DNA from: Clostridia bacterium
Lineage (GTDB): Bacteria > Bacillota > Clostridia > Oscillospirales > CAG-272
DNA length: 64,000 nucleotides
Assembly (NCBI GenBank): GCA_017472255.1
Contig: JAFUQU010000014.1
Location: 293,845 to 357,844, forward strand
Direction: 5' to 3'
The position numbers and the translations under genes were made by a program. This document shows positions 8,666 through 17,693 of the stretch, one piece after another. Position 1 is the first letter of the stretch. The number at the start of each line of letters is the position of its first letter. The notes beneath the pieces are model-generated. The model was not told the DNA's origin, ran no database searches, and was given only the letters and a program-made list of their open reading frames with translations.

Positions 8666-8694
8666 TTGCAAATCCCTGCGATAAATGATATAAT
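8666..8694 (+). promoter_or_regulatory. Sigma-A promoter of the DAHP synthase gene
   Basis: TTGCAA (8666-8671), 17-base spacer, TATAAT (8689-8694), about 55 bases before the start codon. Confidence 0.8.
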
Positions 8695-8753
8695 ATAAAT
8701 GCCGAAGGCTTTGCCTGGCGGCTACAGATATTAGTGAGAGGAACATAACGTCA

Positions 8754-9770
8754 ATGATTATCATTATTAAGCCCAACACAGAAAAGGCGCGTGTTACCGA
8801 GTTCATCACCGATCTCGAAAAAACGCCCGGCCTTCAGACGCATCTGGTTGAAGGTCTCCACACCACGATCATCGGTCTGGTCGGCGATACCTCCAAGGTC
8901 GATATCGATCAGCTCCGCACCAACGACATTGTCGAAGAAGTCAAGCGCGTGCAGGAGCCTTACAAGAACGCAAATCGCAAATTCCATCCCGACGATACCA
9001 TCGTTGATATCGGCGGCATCAAAATCGGCGGCGGACATTTTCAGGTCATCAGCGGTCCTTGCTCGGTAGAGTGCGAGGAGCAGATCTGCGAAATCGCGAC
9101 CCGTGTCCGCGAATCCGGTTCCACCATGCTCCGCGGCGGCGCTTTCAAGCCCCGCACCTCGCCTTACGCTTTCCAGGGTCTGAAGGCTGAAGGCATTGAT
9201 CTGCTGCTCGAAGCCAAGAAGAAAACCGGTCTGCCCATCGTCAGCGAAGTCATGGATGCTTCCCATCTCCCCCTGTTCGAGAATGTGGACGTGATTCAGG
9301 TCGGTGCACGTAATATGCAGAACTTTGAGCTGCTTAAGGAGCTGGGACATATCCGCAAGCCCATTCTGCTCAAGCGCGGTCTGGCAAACACCATCGAGGA
9401 AATGCTTATGAGCGCCGAGTACATCATGGCAGGCGGCAATTCGAACGTCATTCTCTGCGAGCGCGGCATCCGTACTTTCGAGACCGCGACCCGCAACACC
9501 TTCGATGTATCGGCAATTCCGGTGCTCAAGCGTCTGTCCCACCTGCCTGTGGTTGCGGACCCCAGCCATGCGGGCGGCATTAACTGGCTCGTGGAGCCGC
9601 TGGCTCTGGCGGCTGTGGCAGCCGGTGCGGACGGTCTGATGATCGAGGTACACAACAATCCCGCTAAGGCTCTCTCTGACGGCAAGCAGTCCCTGACGCC
9701 CGACGAATTCGACGGCGTGATGAAGAAGATCAAGGCGCTGCTGGCTGTAGACGGCAGAGTGATCGGCTGA
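8754..9770 (+). CDS. aroF: 3-deoxy-7-phosphoheptulonate (DAHP) synthase, type I beta
   Basis: Condenses phosphoenolpyruvate and erythrose-4-phosphate in the first step of the shikimate pathway. The protein has 338 residues. The first 70 or so form the ferredoxin-like regulatory domain found in Thermotoga-type enzymes (MIIIIKPN ... THLVEGLHTTIIGLVGDT). The barrel follows, with VISGPCSVE, RGGAFKPRTSPYAFQG, PILLKRGLANTIEEM, LCERGIRTFE and VADPSHAGG. All are diagnostic for the I-beta class. Later pathway genes aroB and aroA are 36 kb away in this window. The N-terminal domain suggests feedback control by an aromatic amino acid or prephenate; which one cannot be told. Confidence 0.95.
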   Translation: MIIIIKPNTEKARVTEFITDLEKTPGLQTHLVEGLHTTIIGLVGDTSKVDIDQLRTNDIVEEVKRVQEPYKNANRKFHPDDTIVDIGGIKIGGGHFQVISGPCSVECEEQICEIATRVRESGSTMLRGGAFKPRTSPYAFQGLKAEGIDLLLEAKKKTGLPIVSEVMDASHLPLFENVDVIQVGARNMQNFELLKELGHIRKPILLKRGLANTIEEMLMSAEYIMAGGNSNVILCERGIRTFETATRNTFDVSAIPVLKRLSHLPVVADPSHAGGINWLVEPLALAAVAAGADGLMIEVHNNPAKALSDGKQSLTPDEFDGVMKKIKALLAVDGRVIG

Positions 9771-9818
9771 TTGCAAATAAAACAATAAAATAGCTGTAAA
9801 AAACAGCGGATCAAGAAG

Positions 9819-9848
9819 ACAAGGCACACCCATTCGGATGTGCCTTGT
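9819..9848 (+). terminator. Bidirectional terminator between aroF and the transposase relic
   Basis: A 10-base stem ACAAGGCACA (9819-9828) / TGTGCCTTGT (9839-9848). The flanks are only moderately T-rich on both strands (GCTATTTAA on plus; CTTCTTG on minus). It could also be a leftover of the IS end, since it sits just past the relic's stop codon. Confidence 0.6.
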
Positions 9849-9849
9849 G

Positions 9850-10135
9850 CTATTTAATATCCTCATTGATACGAATGGTGTGATTTCCTTCGACTTCGCA
9901 GTATTTCTCCTTGTGAGGACAGCCTTCACACCTAAATATTCTTCCGTTCTGCCGTACTTGTTTCCCTTAACGGGAGCAGTTTGGAAATAGTAGAATCTCT
10001 TGGCGTTAAGACATACCAGATATCCCTTTTCATCAATACGGAAATTGACCGTACAGTATAGATCTTCTTTCTTTTCCTTTGGACATAGTCAGATTCTTTT
10101 TCGGGAACTTTTACAGTCTGCTTAATTTTTGCCTG
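9850..10135 (-). pseudogene. Decayed IS1182-like transposase C-terminal fragment
   Basis: The 371-base gap between aroF and mrp holds this relic. Read on the minus strand, it encodes typical pieces of a DDE transposase of the IS1182 type, spread over three frames. The pieces in order are DQAKIKQTVKVPEKES; then CPKEKKEDLYCTVNFRIDEKGY with KRFYYF, PVKGNKYGRTEEY; then CEGCPHKEKYCEVEGNHTIRI and a stop at 9850-9852. At least two frameshifts separate them. The catalytic core upstream is gone, because the fragment begins within ten bases of the mrp stop codon. It is non-functional. I infer an old insertion directly behind mrp followed by decay. Confidence 0.78.
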
Positions 10136-10141
10136 ATCGAC

Positions 10142-11005
10142 TTATTTCTCCAGCAGCTTTTCCAGTTTGTCAGCCGCGCCGTCCAGATAATCGTTCTCCA
10201 TCAGCTCCAGCATACCCTTGTCGCAGAGTGCGGCGAGACGGGGATCGATGGGCATATGTGCCAGCACGTCGTAGCCGAACTTGTCAGCCACCTCGGCGAT
10301 GTGGCTCTCGCCGAAGATGTTGTAGTCCTTGCCGCAGTCGGGACAGCGGAAGTATGCCATGTTCTCCACCAGACCCAGCACAGGGATGTTCATCATCTGC
10401 GCCATGTTGGCAGCCTTGGCGACGATCATCGAGACAAGCTCCGGGGGGCTGGTGACGATGATAATGCCGTCCAGCGGAATCGACTGGAAGACAGTCAGCG
10501 GCACGTCGCCCGTTCCGGGAGGCATATCCACGAACATAAAGTCTACGTCGTCCCAGATTACATCAGTCCAGAACTGTTTGACGGTGCCGGCGATGACCGG
10601 ACCTCTCCAGACCACGGGAGTGGTCTCCTCGTTGAGCAGCAGGTTGACGGACATCATGCGGATGCCGGTCTTGGATGCCAGCGGGTAAATGCCGCCCGCA
10701 CCGTCGCCGGTAACGTCGCCCTTCACACCGAAAGCCTTCGGAATGGATGGACCGGTGATGTCGGCGTCGAGGATGGCCGTCGTGTAGCCGCGGCGGTTAA
10801 GGATAACGGACAGCATGGAGGTGACGATGGATTTGCCTACGCCGCCCTTGCCGCTAACGATACCAATGACCTTTTTGATTTTGGAAAGCTCATGAGGCTT
10901 TTCCAGCAGGCTCTCCTTCTCACGGGAAGAGCAGTTGGATGAGCAGGTGGAGCAGTTGTGGGTGCAACCGGACTCCGGCTTCTCCTGCGTATCATCATAT
11001 ATCAT
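10142..11005 (-). CDS. mrp: Mrp/NBP35-type P-loop ATPase, iron-sulfur carrier
   Basis: A cytoplasmic ATPase of the Mrp/ApbC family, 287 residues. The family moves [4Fe-4S] clusters to apo-proteins. A short cysteine-rich N-terminus (CTHNCSTCSSNC) precedes the deviant Walker A motif SGKGGVGKS. DADITGPSIPKAFG, VDMPPGTGD and the conserved cluster-binding CxxC pair (CPDCGKDYNIFG) near residue 240 follow. The gene has its own promoter and AAAGGAGAA upstream. A decayed transposase follows immediately downstream without harming the reading frame. Confidence 0.93.
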   Translation of the reverse strand: MIYDDTQEKPESGCTHNCSTCSSNCSSREKESLLEKPHELSKIKKVIGIVSGKGGVGKSIVTSMLSVILNRRGYTTAILDADITGPSIPKAFGVKGDVTGDGAGGIYPLASKTGIRMMSVNLLLNEETTPVVWRGPVIAGTVKQFWTDVIWDDVDFMFVDMPPGTGDVPLTVFQSIPLDGIIIVTSPPELVSMIVAKAANMAQMMNIPVLGLVENMAYFRCPDCGKDYNIFGESHIAEVADKFGYDVLAHMPIDPRLAALCDKGMLELMENDYLDGAADKLEKLLEK

Positions 11006-11037
11006 GAGAAATTCTCCTTTCGTTGATTACTATTTTT

Positions 11038-11066
11038 ATTATAACGCATTTGACGGAATTTTGCAA
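11038..11066 (-). promoter_or_regulatory. Sigma-A promoter of mrp
   Basis: On the minus strand TTGCAA (11061-11066), 17-base spacer, TATAAT (11038-11043). Confidence 0.8.
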
Positions 11067-11187
11067 GTCTTTTTGGACTTTCATGAATTTTTTACGCTTT
11101 GTCAAATAAATAGCGTGGAAATGAATCGGATTTTAGCGTATAATGCTTACCATAGTCACTATATCTGATAAATTGAAAGGACTTTGA

Positions 11188-11589
11188 TTGTTTATGAAGG
11201 AAAAACTCCGCCGCTTTATGTTTGGCCGCTACGGGGTGGACACCCTTGGCTATGTGCTGGTGTTCGGTTCGCTGGTGATTTCGTTTCTCTCCTCGCTGTT
11301 TGGTATCGGGCTGCTGATGCTCGTATCCTATGCCATGCTGGTCTGGGAAATCTTTCGCATGATGTCGAGGAATAACCAGGCGCGTTACCGCGAAAATGCC
11401 GCGTTCATGAAGTTCTGGGCGCCCGTTCAGAAATGGTTCAAGCTCCAGTGCAACCGTCTGCGCGACATCCGCACCCACCGTTATTTCTCCTGCCCCAGCT
11501 GTCACAACACGCTGCGCGTTCCCAAAGGTAAGGGCGAAATCACGATCACCTGTCCCTGCTGCAAGACAAGGTTTGACAAGCGGACATAA
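11188..11589 (+). CDS. Small membrane protein with C-terminal zinc ribbon
   Basis: A protein of about 133 residues. One long or two short membrane segments lie around residues 17-57 (GYVLVFGSLVISFLSSL ... LLMLVSYAMLVWEIF). A basic linker follows, and then a zinc ribbon CPSC-x14-CPCC close to the C-terminus. This architecture is common in Clostridia and has no assigned function. The start is TTG 11188, which is six bases from AAAGGA (11176-11181); ATG 11194 is the alternative at 12 bases. The last 44 bases overlap convergently with the glycerate kinase gene. Confidence 0.75.
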   Translation: MFMKEKLRRFMFGRYGVDTLGYVLVFGSLVISFLSSLFGIGLLMLVSYAMLVWEIFRMMSRNNQARYRENAAFMKFWAPVQKWFKLQCNRLRDIRTHRYFSCPSCHNTLRVPKGKGEITITCPCCKTRFDKRT

Positions 11590-12691
11590 GCCGGAACGCC
11601 TGCTCCACGGTGTCCGCCATGTTTCGCCGTGCATTTTTGGGATCCATGGCTTCCTCCAGCGTACACGCGCCGCGCACGATGGGGAAGAAGGCGTCGATGC
11701 CCGCGCTGTTGCAGGCGGAAGCGTCCCGGGTAACGCAGCCTGCAAAGGCGATGCAGAGCTTACCCGCGGCTTTTGCCAGCGATGCCACGCCCTGAGGGGC
11801 TTTGCCCATGACCGTCTGCGCGTCCAGCCGTCCCTCGCCGGTGATCACCACATCGGCGTCCGCCGCACGGTCGGCGAATTTCGTGGCGTCGAGAATCAGG
11901 CTGACGCCGGATTCCAATTCCGCTCCGAGGAAGGTGCGAAGGGCATAGCCCAAACCACCTGCCGCGCCGTTTCCCGGCAGGTTGGGATCGCCGCCCGCGA
12001 TAGAAGCGTAATGCTCCAGCCAGCCGTCCATCTGCGTTACCATTTCCGGCGTTGCGCCCTTCTGAGGACCGAATACAGCACTGCATCCGCTCTCGCCGCA
12101 GAGCGGATTTTTCACGTCGCAGGCTACGCGGAAGCGGCACTCCTTCAACGCGGGCAGGGCGGATGTGCGGTCGATGGATGCGAGGGATGCCAGCCCTGCT
12201 GCACAGGGGGCGATGGGATGGCCGTCGATGTCGAAGAAGCCGAAACCGAGCGCTTCCAGCATTCCCACGCCGCCGTCGTTGGTGGCACTGCCGCCGATGC
12301 CGATGATGAAGTCGCGGCAGCCCTCACCCATGGCGTGGGCAATGAGCTGTCCTACGCCGCGGGTGTTGGCGATGGAAGGATTGCGCTCCTCCGCCTTAAG
12401 CAGCGGCAGACCGGAAGCGGCTGCCATTTCGATGACGGCCACATTGCCGGGTAAAATTCCATAAGCGGCGTCAACGGGACGTCCCAGAGGATCGTCGGCG
12501 CGGACGGTGCGTAGACTGCCGCCAAGTCCGGCGGTCAGGGCTTCTACGGTGCCTTCGCCGCCGTCAGCCAGCGGAGCGACGGTGATATGCGCGTCCGGAA
12601 TGACGCGGCGGATGCCTTCGGCGGCGGCTTCACCCGCTTCGAGGGAGGTCATGCTGCCTTTGAAGGAGTCGATGGCGATCAGAATATTCAT
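11546..12691 (-). CDS. Glycerate kinase (GlxK/GarK family)
   Basis: Phosphorylates glycerate to 2- or 3-phosphoglycerate. The protein has 381 residues, the normal size. Family motifs seen are IAIDSFKGSMTS at the N-terminus, PLADGGEGT, the IGIGGSATNDGGVGMLEALG glycine-rich block, GAAGGLGYAL and DVVITGEGRLDAQT near the C-terminus. It has its own promoter and an AGGAGG-like site (GACGGAGGAACCT). Its 3' end overlaps by 44 bases with the convergent zinc-ribbon gene, so the two mRNAs would be complementary there. Confidence 0.95.
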   Translation of the reverse strand: MNILIAIDSFKGSMTSLEAGEAAAEGIRRVIPDAHITVAPLADGGEGTVEALTAGLGGSLRTVRADDPLGRPVDAAYGILPGNVAVIEMAAASGLPLLKAEERNPSIANTRGVGQLIAHAMGEGCRDFIIGIGGSATNDGGVGMLEALGFGFFDIDGHPIAPCAAGLASLASIDRTSALPALKECRFRVACDVKNPLCGESGCSAVFGPQKGATPEMVTQMDGWLEHYASIAGGDPNLPGNGAAGGLGYALRTFLGAELESGVSLILDATKFADRAADADVVITGEGRLDAQTVMGKAPQGVASLAKAAGKLCIAFAGCVTRDASACNSAGIDAFFPIVRGACTLEEAMDPKNARRNMADTVEQAFRLMSACQTLSCSRDR

Positions 12692-12725
12692 AGGTTCCTC
12701 CGTCTGAAAAAAGTTTGGATATTTT

Positions 12726-12754
12726 ATTATAGCATGAATTCGTTAACGATTCAA
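12726..12754 (-). promoter_or_regulatory. Sigma-A promoter of the glycerate kinase gene
   Basis: On the minus strand TTGAAT (12749-12754), 17-base spacer, TATAAT (12726-12731). Confidence 0.8.
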
Positions 12755-12821
12755 GATATCGAAAGAAATTTGTCATATCCGGCGTCAGAATATGTCTATT
12801 TCATTAAATTTGCGATTTTCC

Positions 12822-12850
12822 TTGAATATGAAGGAAAAATGTGCTACAAT
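12822..12850 (+). promoter_or_regulatory. Sigma-A promoter of the rimM-trmD-murJ transcript
   Basis: TTGAAT (12822-12827), 17-base spacer, TACAAT (12845-12850), about 30 bases before rimM. Confidence 0.8.
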
Positions 12851-12880
12851 AATACTGATTGAACTTTGAAGGAGACTATC

Positions 12881-13441
12881 ATGTCACAGGAAAAATATCT
12901 CGAATGCGGAAAGATCGTCAACACCCACAGCGTACACGGCGGATGCAAAATCGAATGCTGGTGCGATTCGCTGGAGGTGCTCTGCGGTATCAAAACGCTC
13001 TATTATAAAAAGAAGGAGGATTACATCCCCCTCCACGTCACCAAAACCTCCATCCACAAAAATCATGTGCTGGCTTATTTCTATGGCATCGATTCCATCG
13101 AGCAGGCGCAGCTTCTCAAGAACCGCGTGGTCTATGCCGATCGGGAGGATATCCCGTTGGACGACGATCGGGTGTTTATCGCGGATATCATCGGTCTGCC
13201 CGTCTATGACGAACGCAGCGGCGCAAAGCTGGGCGAGCTTGCCGAGCTGATTGAGAATCCCGGCTCCGACCTGTTCTGCGTAAAAACGCCCGACGGCAGG
13301 GAAGTGCTTGTCCCGGCGGTGGACGAGTTTATCGGTCACATCGATCCGGAGGACGGCGTATATCTGACCCCTATTCCCGGTATGTTCGATGACGGCGGCG
13401 AGGTGATTTCCACCGAGGGCGAGGACGAAGATGCGCTTTGA
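12881..13441 (+). CDS. rimM: Ribosome maturation factor RimM
   Basis: Helps assemble the head of the 30S subunit. The protein has 186 residues. An N-terminal RimM beta-barrel (CGKIVNTHSVHGGCKIECW) is followed by the PRC-barrel half (VFIADIIGLPVYDERSGAKLGEL ... LVPAVDEFIGHIDPEDGVYLTPIPGM). The start at 12881 follows GAAGGAGA; the ATG at 12866 in the same frame has no such site. The stop overlaps trmD by 11 bases, the classical rimM-trmD arrangement, without rpsP and rplS here. Confidence 0.93.
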   Translation: MSQEKYLECGKIVNTHSVHGGCKIECWCDSLEVLCGIKTLYYKKKEDYIPLHVTKTSIHKNHVLAYFYGIDSIEQAQLLKNRVVYADREDIPLDDDRVFIADIIGLPVYDERSGAKLGELAELIENPGSDLFCVKTPDGREVLVPAVDEFIGHIDPEDGVYLTPIPGMFDDGGEVISTEGEDEDAL

Positions 13442-14192
13442 TATCATGACCCTGTTCCCCGATGTGGTGGACACCGTGCTGGGTTCCAGCATCATCGGAC
13501 GGGCGCAGGAGGGCGGACTGGTGGAAATCCATACCCACAACATCCGCGACTGGTCGGCCAACAAGCACCGCCGGGTGGATGATACCCCCTATGGCGGCGG
13601 TATGGGTATGCTGATGTCCGCCGTCCCGATTTACGGCTGCTACGAGGCGGTGCTTGCCGCTCAGCGTGAGATTGACGAAGCCCGCACCGAGCCGGTAAAG
13701 CGGCGGGTGATTTATATGTCTCCCCGGGGAAAGGTGCTCACCCAGCAGAAGGCGTATGAACTGACAAAGTACGACAACATCATCCTGCTTTGCGGTCACT
13801 ACGAGGGCGTGGACGAGCGGATTATCGAGGAAATCGTGGACGAGGAGCTGTCCATCGGCGATTATGTGCTCACCGGCGGTGAGCTGCCCGCCTGTGTGCT
13901 GGTGGACTGTATCTCCCGGATGCTGGACGGCGTGCTGGCAAACGAGGACTGCTGGCGGGGCGAGAGCATCGCGTCGGGACTGCTGGAATACCCCCAATAC
14001 ACCCGCCCCTACGAGTTCCACGGAAAAAAGGTTCCGGATGTGCTGATCTCCGGACATCACGCTAACATCGAAAAATGGCGGCGGGAGGAAGCCATCCGCC
14101 TGACGCTGGAAAAACGCCCCGATCTTTTGGGCGGTAAGGGCGTGGGACTGGATATGCCTGCCGCCGATGAGAAAAGTGTGAAAAAATCATGA
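13431..14192 (+). CDS. trmD: tRNA (guanine-N1)-methyltransferase TrmD
   Basis: Methylates G37 of tRNAs reading CNN codons, which prevents frameshifting. The protein has 253 residues and the SPOUT trefoil knot. Motifs seen are MRFDIMTLFPD at the start, DDTPYGGGMGMLM, LCGHYEGVDERI and SIGDYVLTGGELP. It overlaps rimM by 11 bases and murJ by four (ATGA), so translation is probably coupled. The last 35 residues are a charged tail beyond the usual end. Confidence 0.96.
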   Translation: MRFDIMTLFPDVVDTVLGSSIIGRAQEGGLVEIHTHNIRDWSANKHRRVDDTPYGGGMGMLMSAVPIYGCYEAVLAAQREIDEARTEPVKRRVIYMSPRGKVLTQQKAYELTKYDNIILLCGHYEGVDERIIEEIVDEELSIGDYVLTGGELPACVLVDCISRMLDGVLANEDCWRGESIASGLLEYPQYTRPYEFHGKKVPDVLISGHHANIEKWRREEAIRLTLEKRPDLLGGKGVGLDMPAADEKSVKKS

Positions 14193-15736
14193 GCGGCGGG
14201 AACAAATCCGGTACGAAAGCCGTCAAAACAGTAGCGGTGATGATGGGCGCGACGGTGATTGCCAAGTTGCTCGGTATGCTTCGGGGAATCCTCCAGGCAC
14301 GCGCCTACGGCACAACGCTGGCGGCTAATGCTTTTACGGCGGCGTCCAAGCTGCCGCTGACCTTCTTTGATCTCTTTTTGTCGGCGGCGGTGCTGGGATG
14401 CTTTATCCCGGTTTACAACAGCTTCCATGAGAAGGATGAGGAAGCCGACCGCTTCGCCTGCATATTCCTGAATTTTATTATGCTGCTCTGCGGCGTGCTG
14501 GCGCTGGTTGGCATATTGTTTGCCGAGCCGCTGATTCTGCTGATTACGCAGGATCTGGACGACGCCACGCTGTCGCTGGCGGTTGCGCTGACCCGTATTA
14601 TGTTTCCGCTGGTGATTTTCACCGGTGCGGCTTATACGCTGGTAGGCGTTTTGCAGTCGAAGGGTTCCTTCATTCTGCCGGCGCTGATCAGCGCCATATC
14701 CAACGCGGGCGTTGTGCTCTATTTCCTGCTTATCAACGATTCGCTGGGAAGTGCGGGCATTTACGGTCTGGCGGCGGCTTATTTGCTGTCCTGGTTGATA
14801 CAGCTGCTGACGCTGGCCGTTCCGCTCTGGCGCAGAGGCTTTCGCTGGCGGCTGCTGCTGGATTTCAGAAATCCCGCGCTCCGCAAAGCCATCAAAATGG
14901 CGCCGCCGATCATGGTCGGCTCCTGGCTGGCTCCGGCGGGAACGCTGATCGGTCAGTTTTTTGCGTCGCAGGTGGCAGTCTCCGGCGCGACAACCATGTT
15001 CGATTATGCCAACAACATCTACGTCATCATCGCCGGAACGCTGACCTACAGCATCTGCAACTACACCTTCCCCAAAATCGCCCGTATGTCGGCGGACGGG
15101 GACGAGGCTGGGTTTGCTTCTATGGTGCGAAGCGGCATTCTGTCGGCGCTGTACATCGTCGTGCCGTTTATGGCGGCGGCGCTGGTGCTGTCGGGCGAGG
15201 GTGTGACCATCCTCTACCGCCGGGGCGTATTCACCGCCGAGGACGCGGCGTATACGGCGAAGGCGCTGCGGTTTATCCTGCCCGCCATGCCCTTCTTCTG
15301 TGTCACCGAGCTGTTCTCCCGGGTCTTCTATTCCCGGGAACAGGTGCGAGTACCCGCCGTCGCGGCCATATCGGGCATTGCGGCAAACTTTGCCGTGGGG
15401 TTCTTTCTGGTGAAGGCTGGGCTGTTTGACATCGGTGCGGTGGGTGCTTCCAACGCGGCGGGACAGATTGTGTGCGCGCTGGTGATGCTGGCTTTTGCCG
15501 TGAAGCGGCTGCCGGGCGTATTCAATCGCGCGCTGGTACTGGATACGCTTAAAATTCTGGCGGGCGGCGGACTTGTGCTGATATGCTGTCTGGGATTGAG
15601 CCGGCTTGTAAACAGCCAGCCCTATGAGGCGTCGTTCTTCACAAACCTGTGGAAAGCCATGGTGATTTTCCTGCCGTCGGCGGCGGTTTACCTCGGCTTC
15701 ACGAAGCTGACCCGCGTCCGCTTCGGCAGATCATAA
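14189..15736 (+). CDS. murJ: Lipid II flippase MurJ/MviN family
   Basis: An integral membrane protein of 515 residues with about 14 hydrophobic helices, of the MOP superfamily. Its likely role is moving lipid II, or another polyprenyl-linked sugar, across the membrane. The N-terminus KTVAVMMGATVIAKLLGMLRGILQARAYG is typical, as are ITQDLDD and the conserved PxxF-type helices. It overlaps trmD by four bases. The polymerase gene directly downstream raises the alternative that it flips a surface-polysaccharide precursor instead of, or besides, lipid II. Confidence 0.85.
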   Translation: MSGGNKSGTKAVKTVAVMMGATVIAKLLGMLRGILQARAYGTTLAANAFTAASKLPLTFFDLFLSAAVLGCFIPVYNSFHEKDEEADRFACIFLNFIMLLCGVLALVGILFAEPLILLITQDLDDATLSLAVALTRIMFPLVIFTGAAYTLVGVLQSKGSFILPALISAISNAGVVLYFLLINDSLGSAGIYGLAAAYLLSWLIQLLTLAVPLWRRGFRWRLLLDFRNPALRKAIKMAPPIMVGSWLAPAGTLIGQFFASQVAVSGATTMFDYANNIYVIIAGTLTYSICNYTFPKIARMSADGDEAGFASMVRSGILSALYIVVPFMAAALVLSGEGVTILYRRGVFTAEDAAYTAKALRFILPAMPFFCVTELFSRVFYSREQVRVPAVAAISGIAANFAVGFFLVKAGLFDIGAVGASNAAGQIVCALVMLAFAVKRLPGVFNRALVLDTLKILAGGGLVLICCLGLSRLVNSQPYEASFFTNLWKAMVIFLPSAAVYLGFTKLTRVRFGRS

Positions 15737-15761
15737 ACTCTTTTATCAGGAGGATAAACAT

Positions 15762-17678
15762 TTGAACAAAACGCAGAAAAGGTCGAGGCTGACCCTCCCC
15801 AACCGCTCGGCAAAGAGCCTGCTGGAATCCTCGGTGATTGTCACGTTCTTCGGACGAATCTCCGCATGGATTTACCGCAAGCTGGGGAGCGGCATGGCGG
15901 GCGGAATCTTCACGGCCTACAACAGCGAAAACGAAGCGCTGAAGCAGAGCGCCGCCGCAGAGGGAACACGTCGATTGGACATCGGCGGACGCTTTCTCGG
16001 ACCGCTGAAGCAAAAGATAGCCCGCGGCTTTGAGAACAGCTGGATACTCAACACCATCCGGCGGCTTCTCGATCAGATGCTGTGCAGCCCCATGAAGCTG
16101 TACGGACTCTTTCTGTTCTCCTTTGCACTCTACAGCGCGCTGGTTTACATTTTCCGCTTCTTTTTCGTGGACAGCGGCGAGGCGGCTGTCGATATGGGCA
16201 TCGTGCTGACGCTGGTGCTGATGACCTTCGCCTCGGTGGCGATGATCGCGTCAAGGCATACGCTGGCCGAAGCGCTGCTGGGAAGCTCAGTTACCTGCTT
16301 TTTCCTGTTTGATGTGGTGGGCATCCGCCGGGAGTCGCTGGAAAACCGCGGGGAATCCGACGGCCGCTACAATATCGCATTTATCATCGGTATGCTGTTC
16401 GGGCTTGCGACCTATGTAATCAGCCCGCTCTGGCTGCTCATCGGCATCGCCGGATGTGTCGCCGCCTATCTGGTGCTCATCAGCCCGGAATTTGGCGTGC
16501 TGGCGATTCTGACGCTGCTGCCCTTCGCGCCTACGATGGGATTGGTGGCGGCGGTGCTTTATACGATGCTCTGCTTCCTTTTGAAGGTGCTCTGCGGAAA
16601 ACGGTCGGTGAAGCTGGATCTGCTGGACGGCGCGGTATTGGTCTTCGCGCTGCTGATGATCGGCGGCGGACTGGTGGCGGTATCGCGGGGCAGCATGAAG
16701 CCCATGATGGTCTATGTGGCGTTTATGGTGGGCTATTTCTTAGTCGTGAACCTGATTCGCTCGAGAGAATGGCTGAAACGCTGTGTGATCGGCGTCATTG
16801 CCTCCTGTGCGATGGTTGCGCTGTACGGTCTGTATCAGAACTTCTTCGGAACCGTGTCCCAGACATGGCAGGATTCGGATATGTTCAGCGAAATCGAAGG
16901 ACGTGTGGTGTCTACCTTTGAAAACCCCAATGTGCTGGCTGAATATTTGATCATGTGCCTGCCTTTGATGTTCGCTTTCTTTCTGCTTCAGAAGCAGCCC
17001 CGCGCACGCTTTGCCGTCGCGGTATGCGGCGTGATGACGGCGGGATGCCTGATTTATACATGGTCGCGCGGCGCATGGCTGGGCTTCCTCATCGGCATGG
17101 TGATCTTCCTGCTGATGCTTTCCCGCCATACAATGACCGGGCTGCTTTTTGGCACGCTGGCGATCCCCTTCCTGCCCTTTGTGCTCCCCGAGAGCATCAC
17201 ACAGCGCTTTTTAAGCATCGGCAACCTGGGCGACAGCTCCACCTCCTACCGGGTTTATATCTGGCAGGGCGTGCTCAATATGCTGAAGGAATACTGGCAT
17301 ACCGGCATCGGCATCGGCAACGATTCCTTCAAGCTGGTCTATCCGCTCTACGCGCTGTCCGGCATTGAATCGGCGCCCCACTCGCACAATCTTTATTTGC
17401 AGATTACCGTGGAGCTGGGCGTGGTCGGTCTGATTGTCTTTATCGCGGTGCTGTTTTTGTACGCACAGAGCTGCTTTGGTCTTCAGCAGATTGAGCGCCG
17501 GGACACCCGCCTGCTCAGTTCGGCTGTGTTCTGCGGACTGCTGTCGGTGCTGGCGCAGGGAATGACCGATTATATCTGGTACAATTACCGCGTGTTTCTG
17601 ATGTTCTGGCTGATGCTGGGACTGGGCGCGGCTGTACGGCGGATTTATGAAAGCACAGCTTCCGAATATGTCATATAA
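15762..17678 (+). CDS. O-antigen ligase/polymerase-like membrane protein
   Basis: A membrane protein of 638 residues of the Wzy/WaaL type. About 120 N-terminal residues are mainly soluble, then at least ten hydrophobic helices follow. Family marks are VSTFENPNVLAEYLIMCLPL, IYTWSRGAWLGFLIG and the extracytoplasmic PHSHNLYLQITVELGVVGL motif carrying the ligase-type histidines. The start is TTG 15762, placed eight bases after AGGAGG (15748-15753). It follows murJ by 25 bases and is followed by two DUF4330-like genes. A role in surface glycan assembly is inferred; substrate unknown. Confidence 0.82.
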   Translation: MNKTQKRSRLTLPNRSAKSLLESSVIVTFFGRISAWIYRKLGSGMAGGIFTAYNSENEALKQSAAAEGTRRLDIGGRFLGPLKQKIARGFENSWILNTIRRLLDQMLCSPMKLYGLFLFSFALYSALVYIFRFFFVDSGEAAVDMGIVLTLVLMTFASVAMIASRHTLAEALLGSSVTCFFLFDVVGIRRESLENRGESDGRYNIAFIIGMLFGLATYVISPLWLLIGIAGCVAAYLVLISPEFGVLAILTLLPFAPTMGLVAAVLYTMLCFLLKVLCGKRSVKLDLLDGAVLVFALLMIGGGLVAVSRGSMKPMMVYVAFMVGYFLVVNLIRSREWLKRCVIGVIASCAMVALYGLYQNFFGTVSQTWQDSDMFSEIEGRVVSTFENPNVLAEYLIMCLPLMFAFFLLQKQPRARFAVAVCGVMTAGCLIYTWSRGAWLGFLIGMVIFLLMLSRHTMTGLLFGTLAIPFLPFVLPESITQRFLSIGNLGDSSTSYRVYIWQGVLNMLKEYWHTGIGIGNDSFKLVYPLYALSGIESAPHSHNLYLQITVELGVVGLIVFIAVLFLYAQSCFGLQQIERRDTRLLSSAVFCGLLSVLAQGMTDYIWYNYRVFLMFWLMLGLGAAVRRIYESTASEYVI

Positions 17679-17693
17679 TGAAAGGTGATCGTA

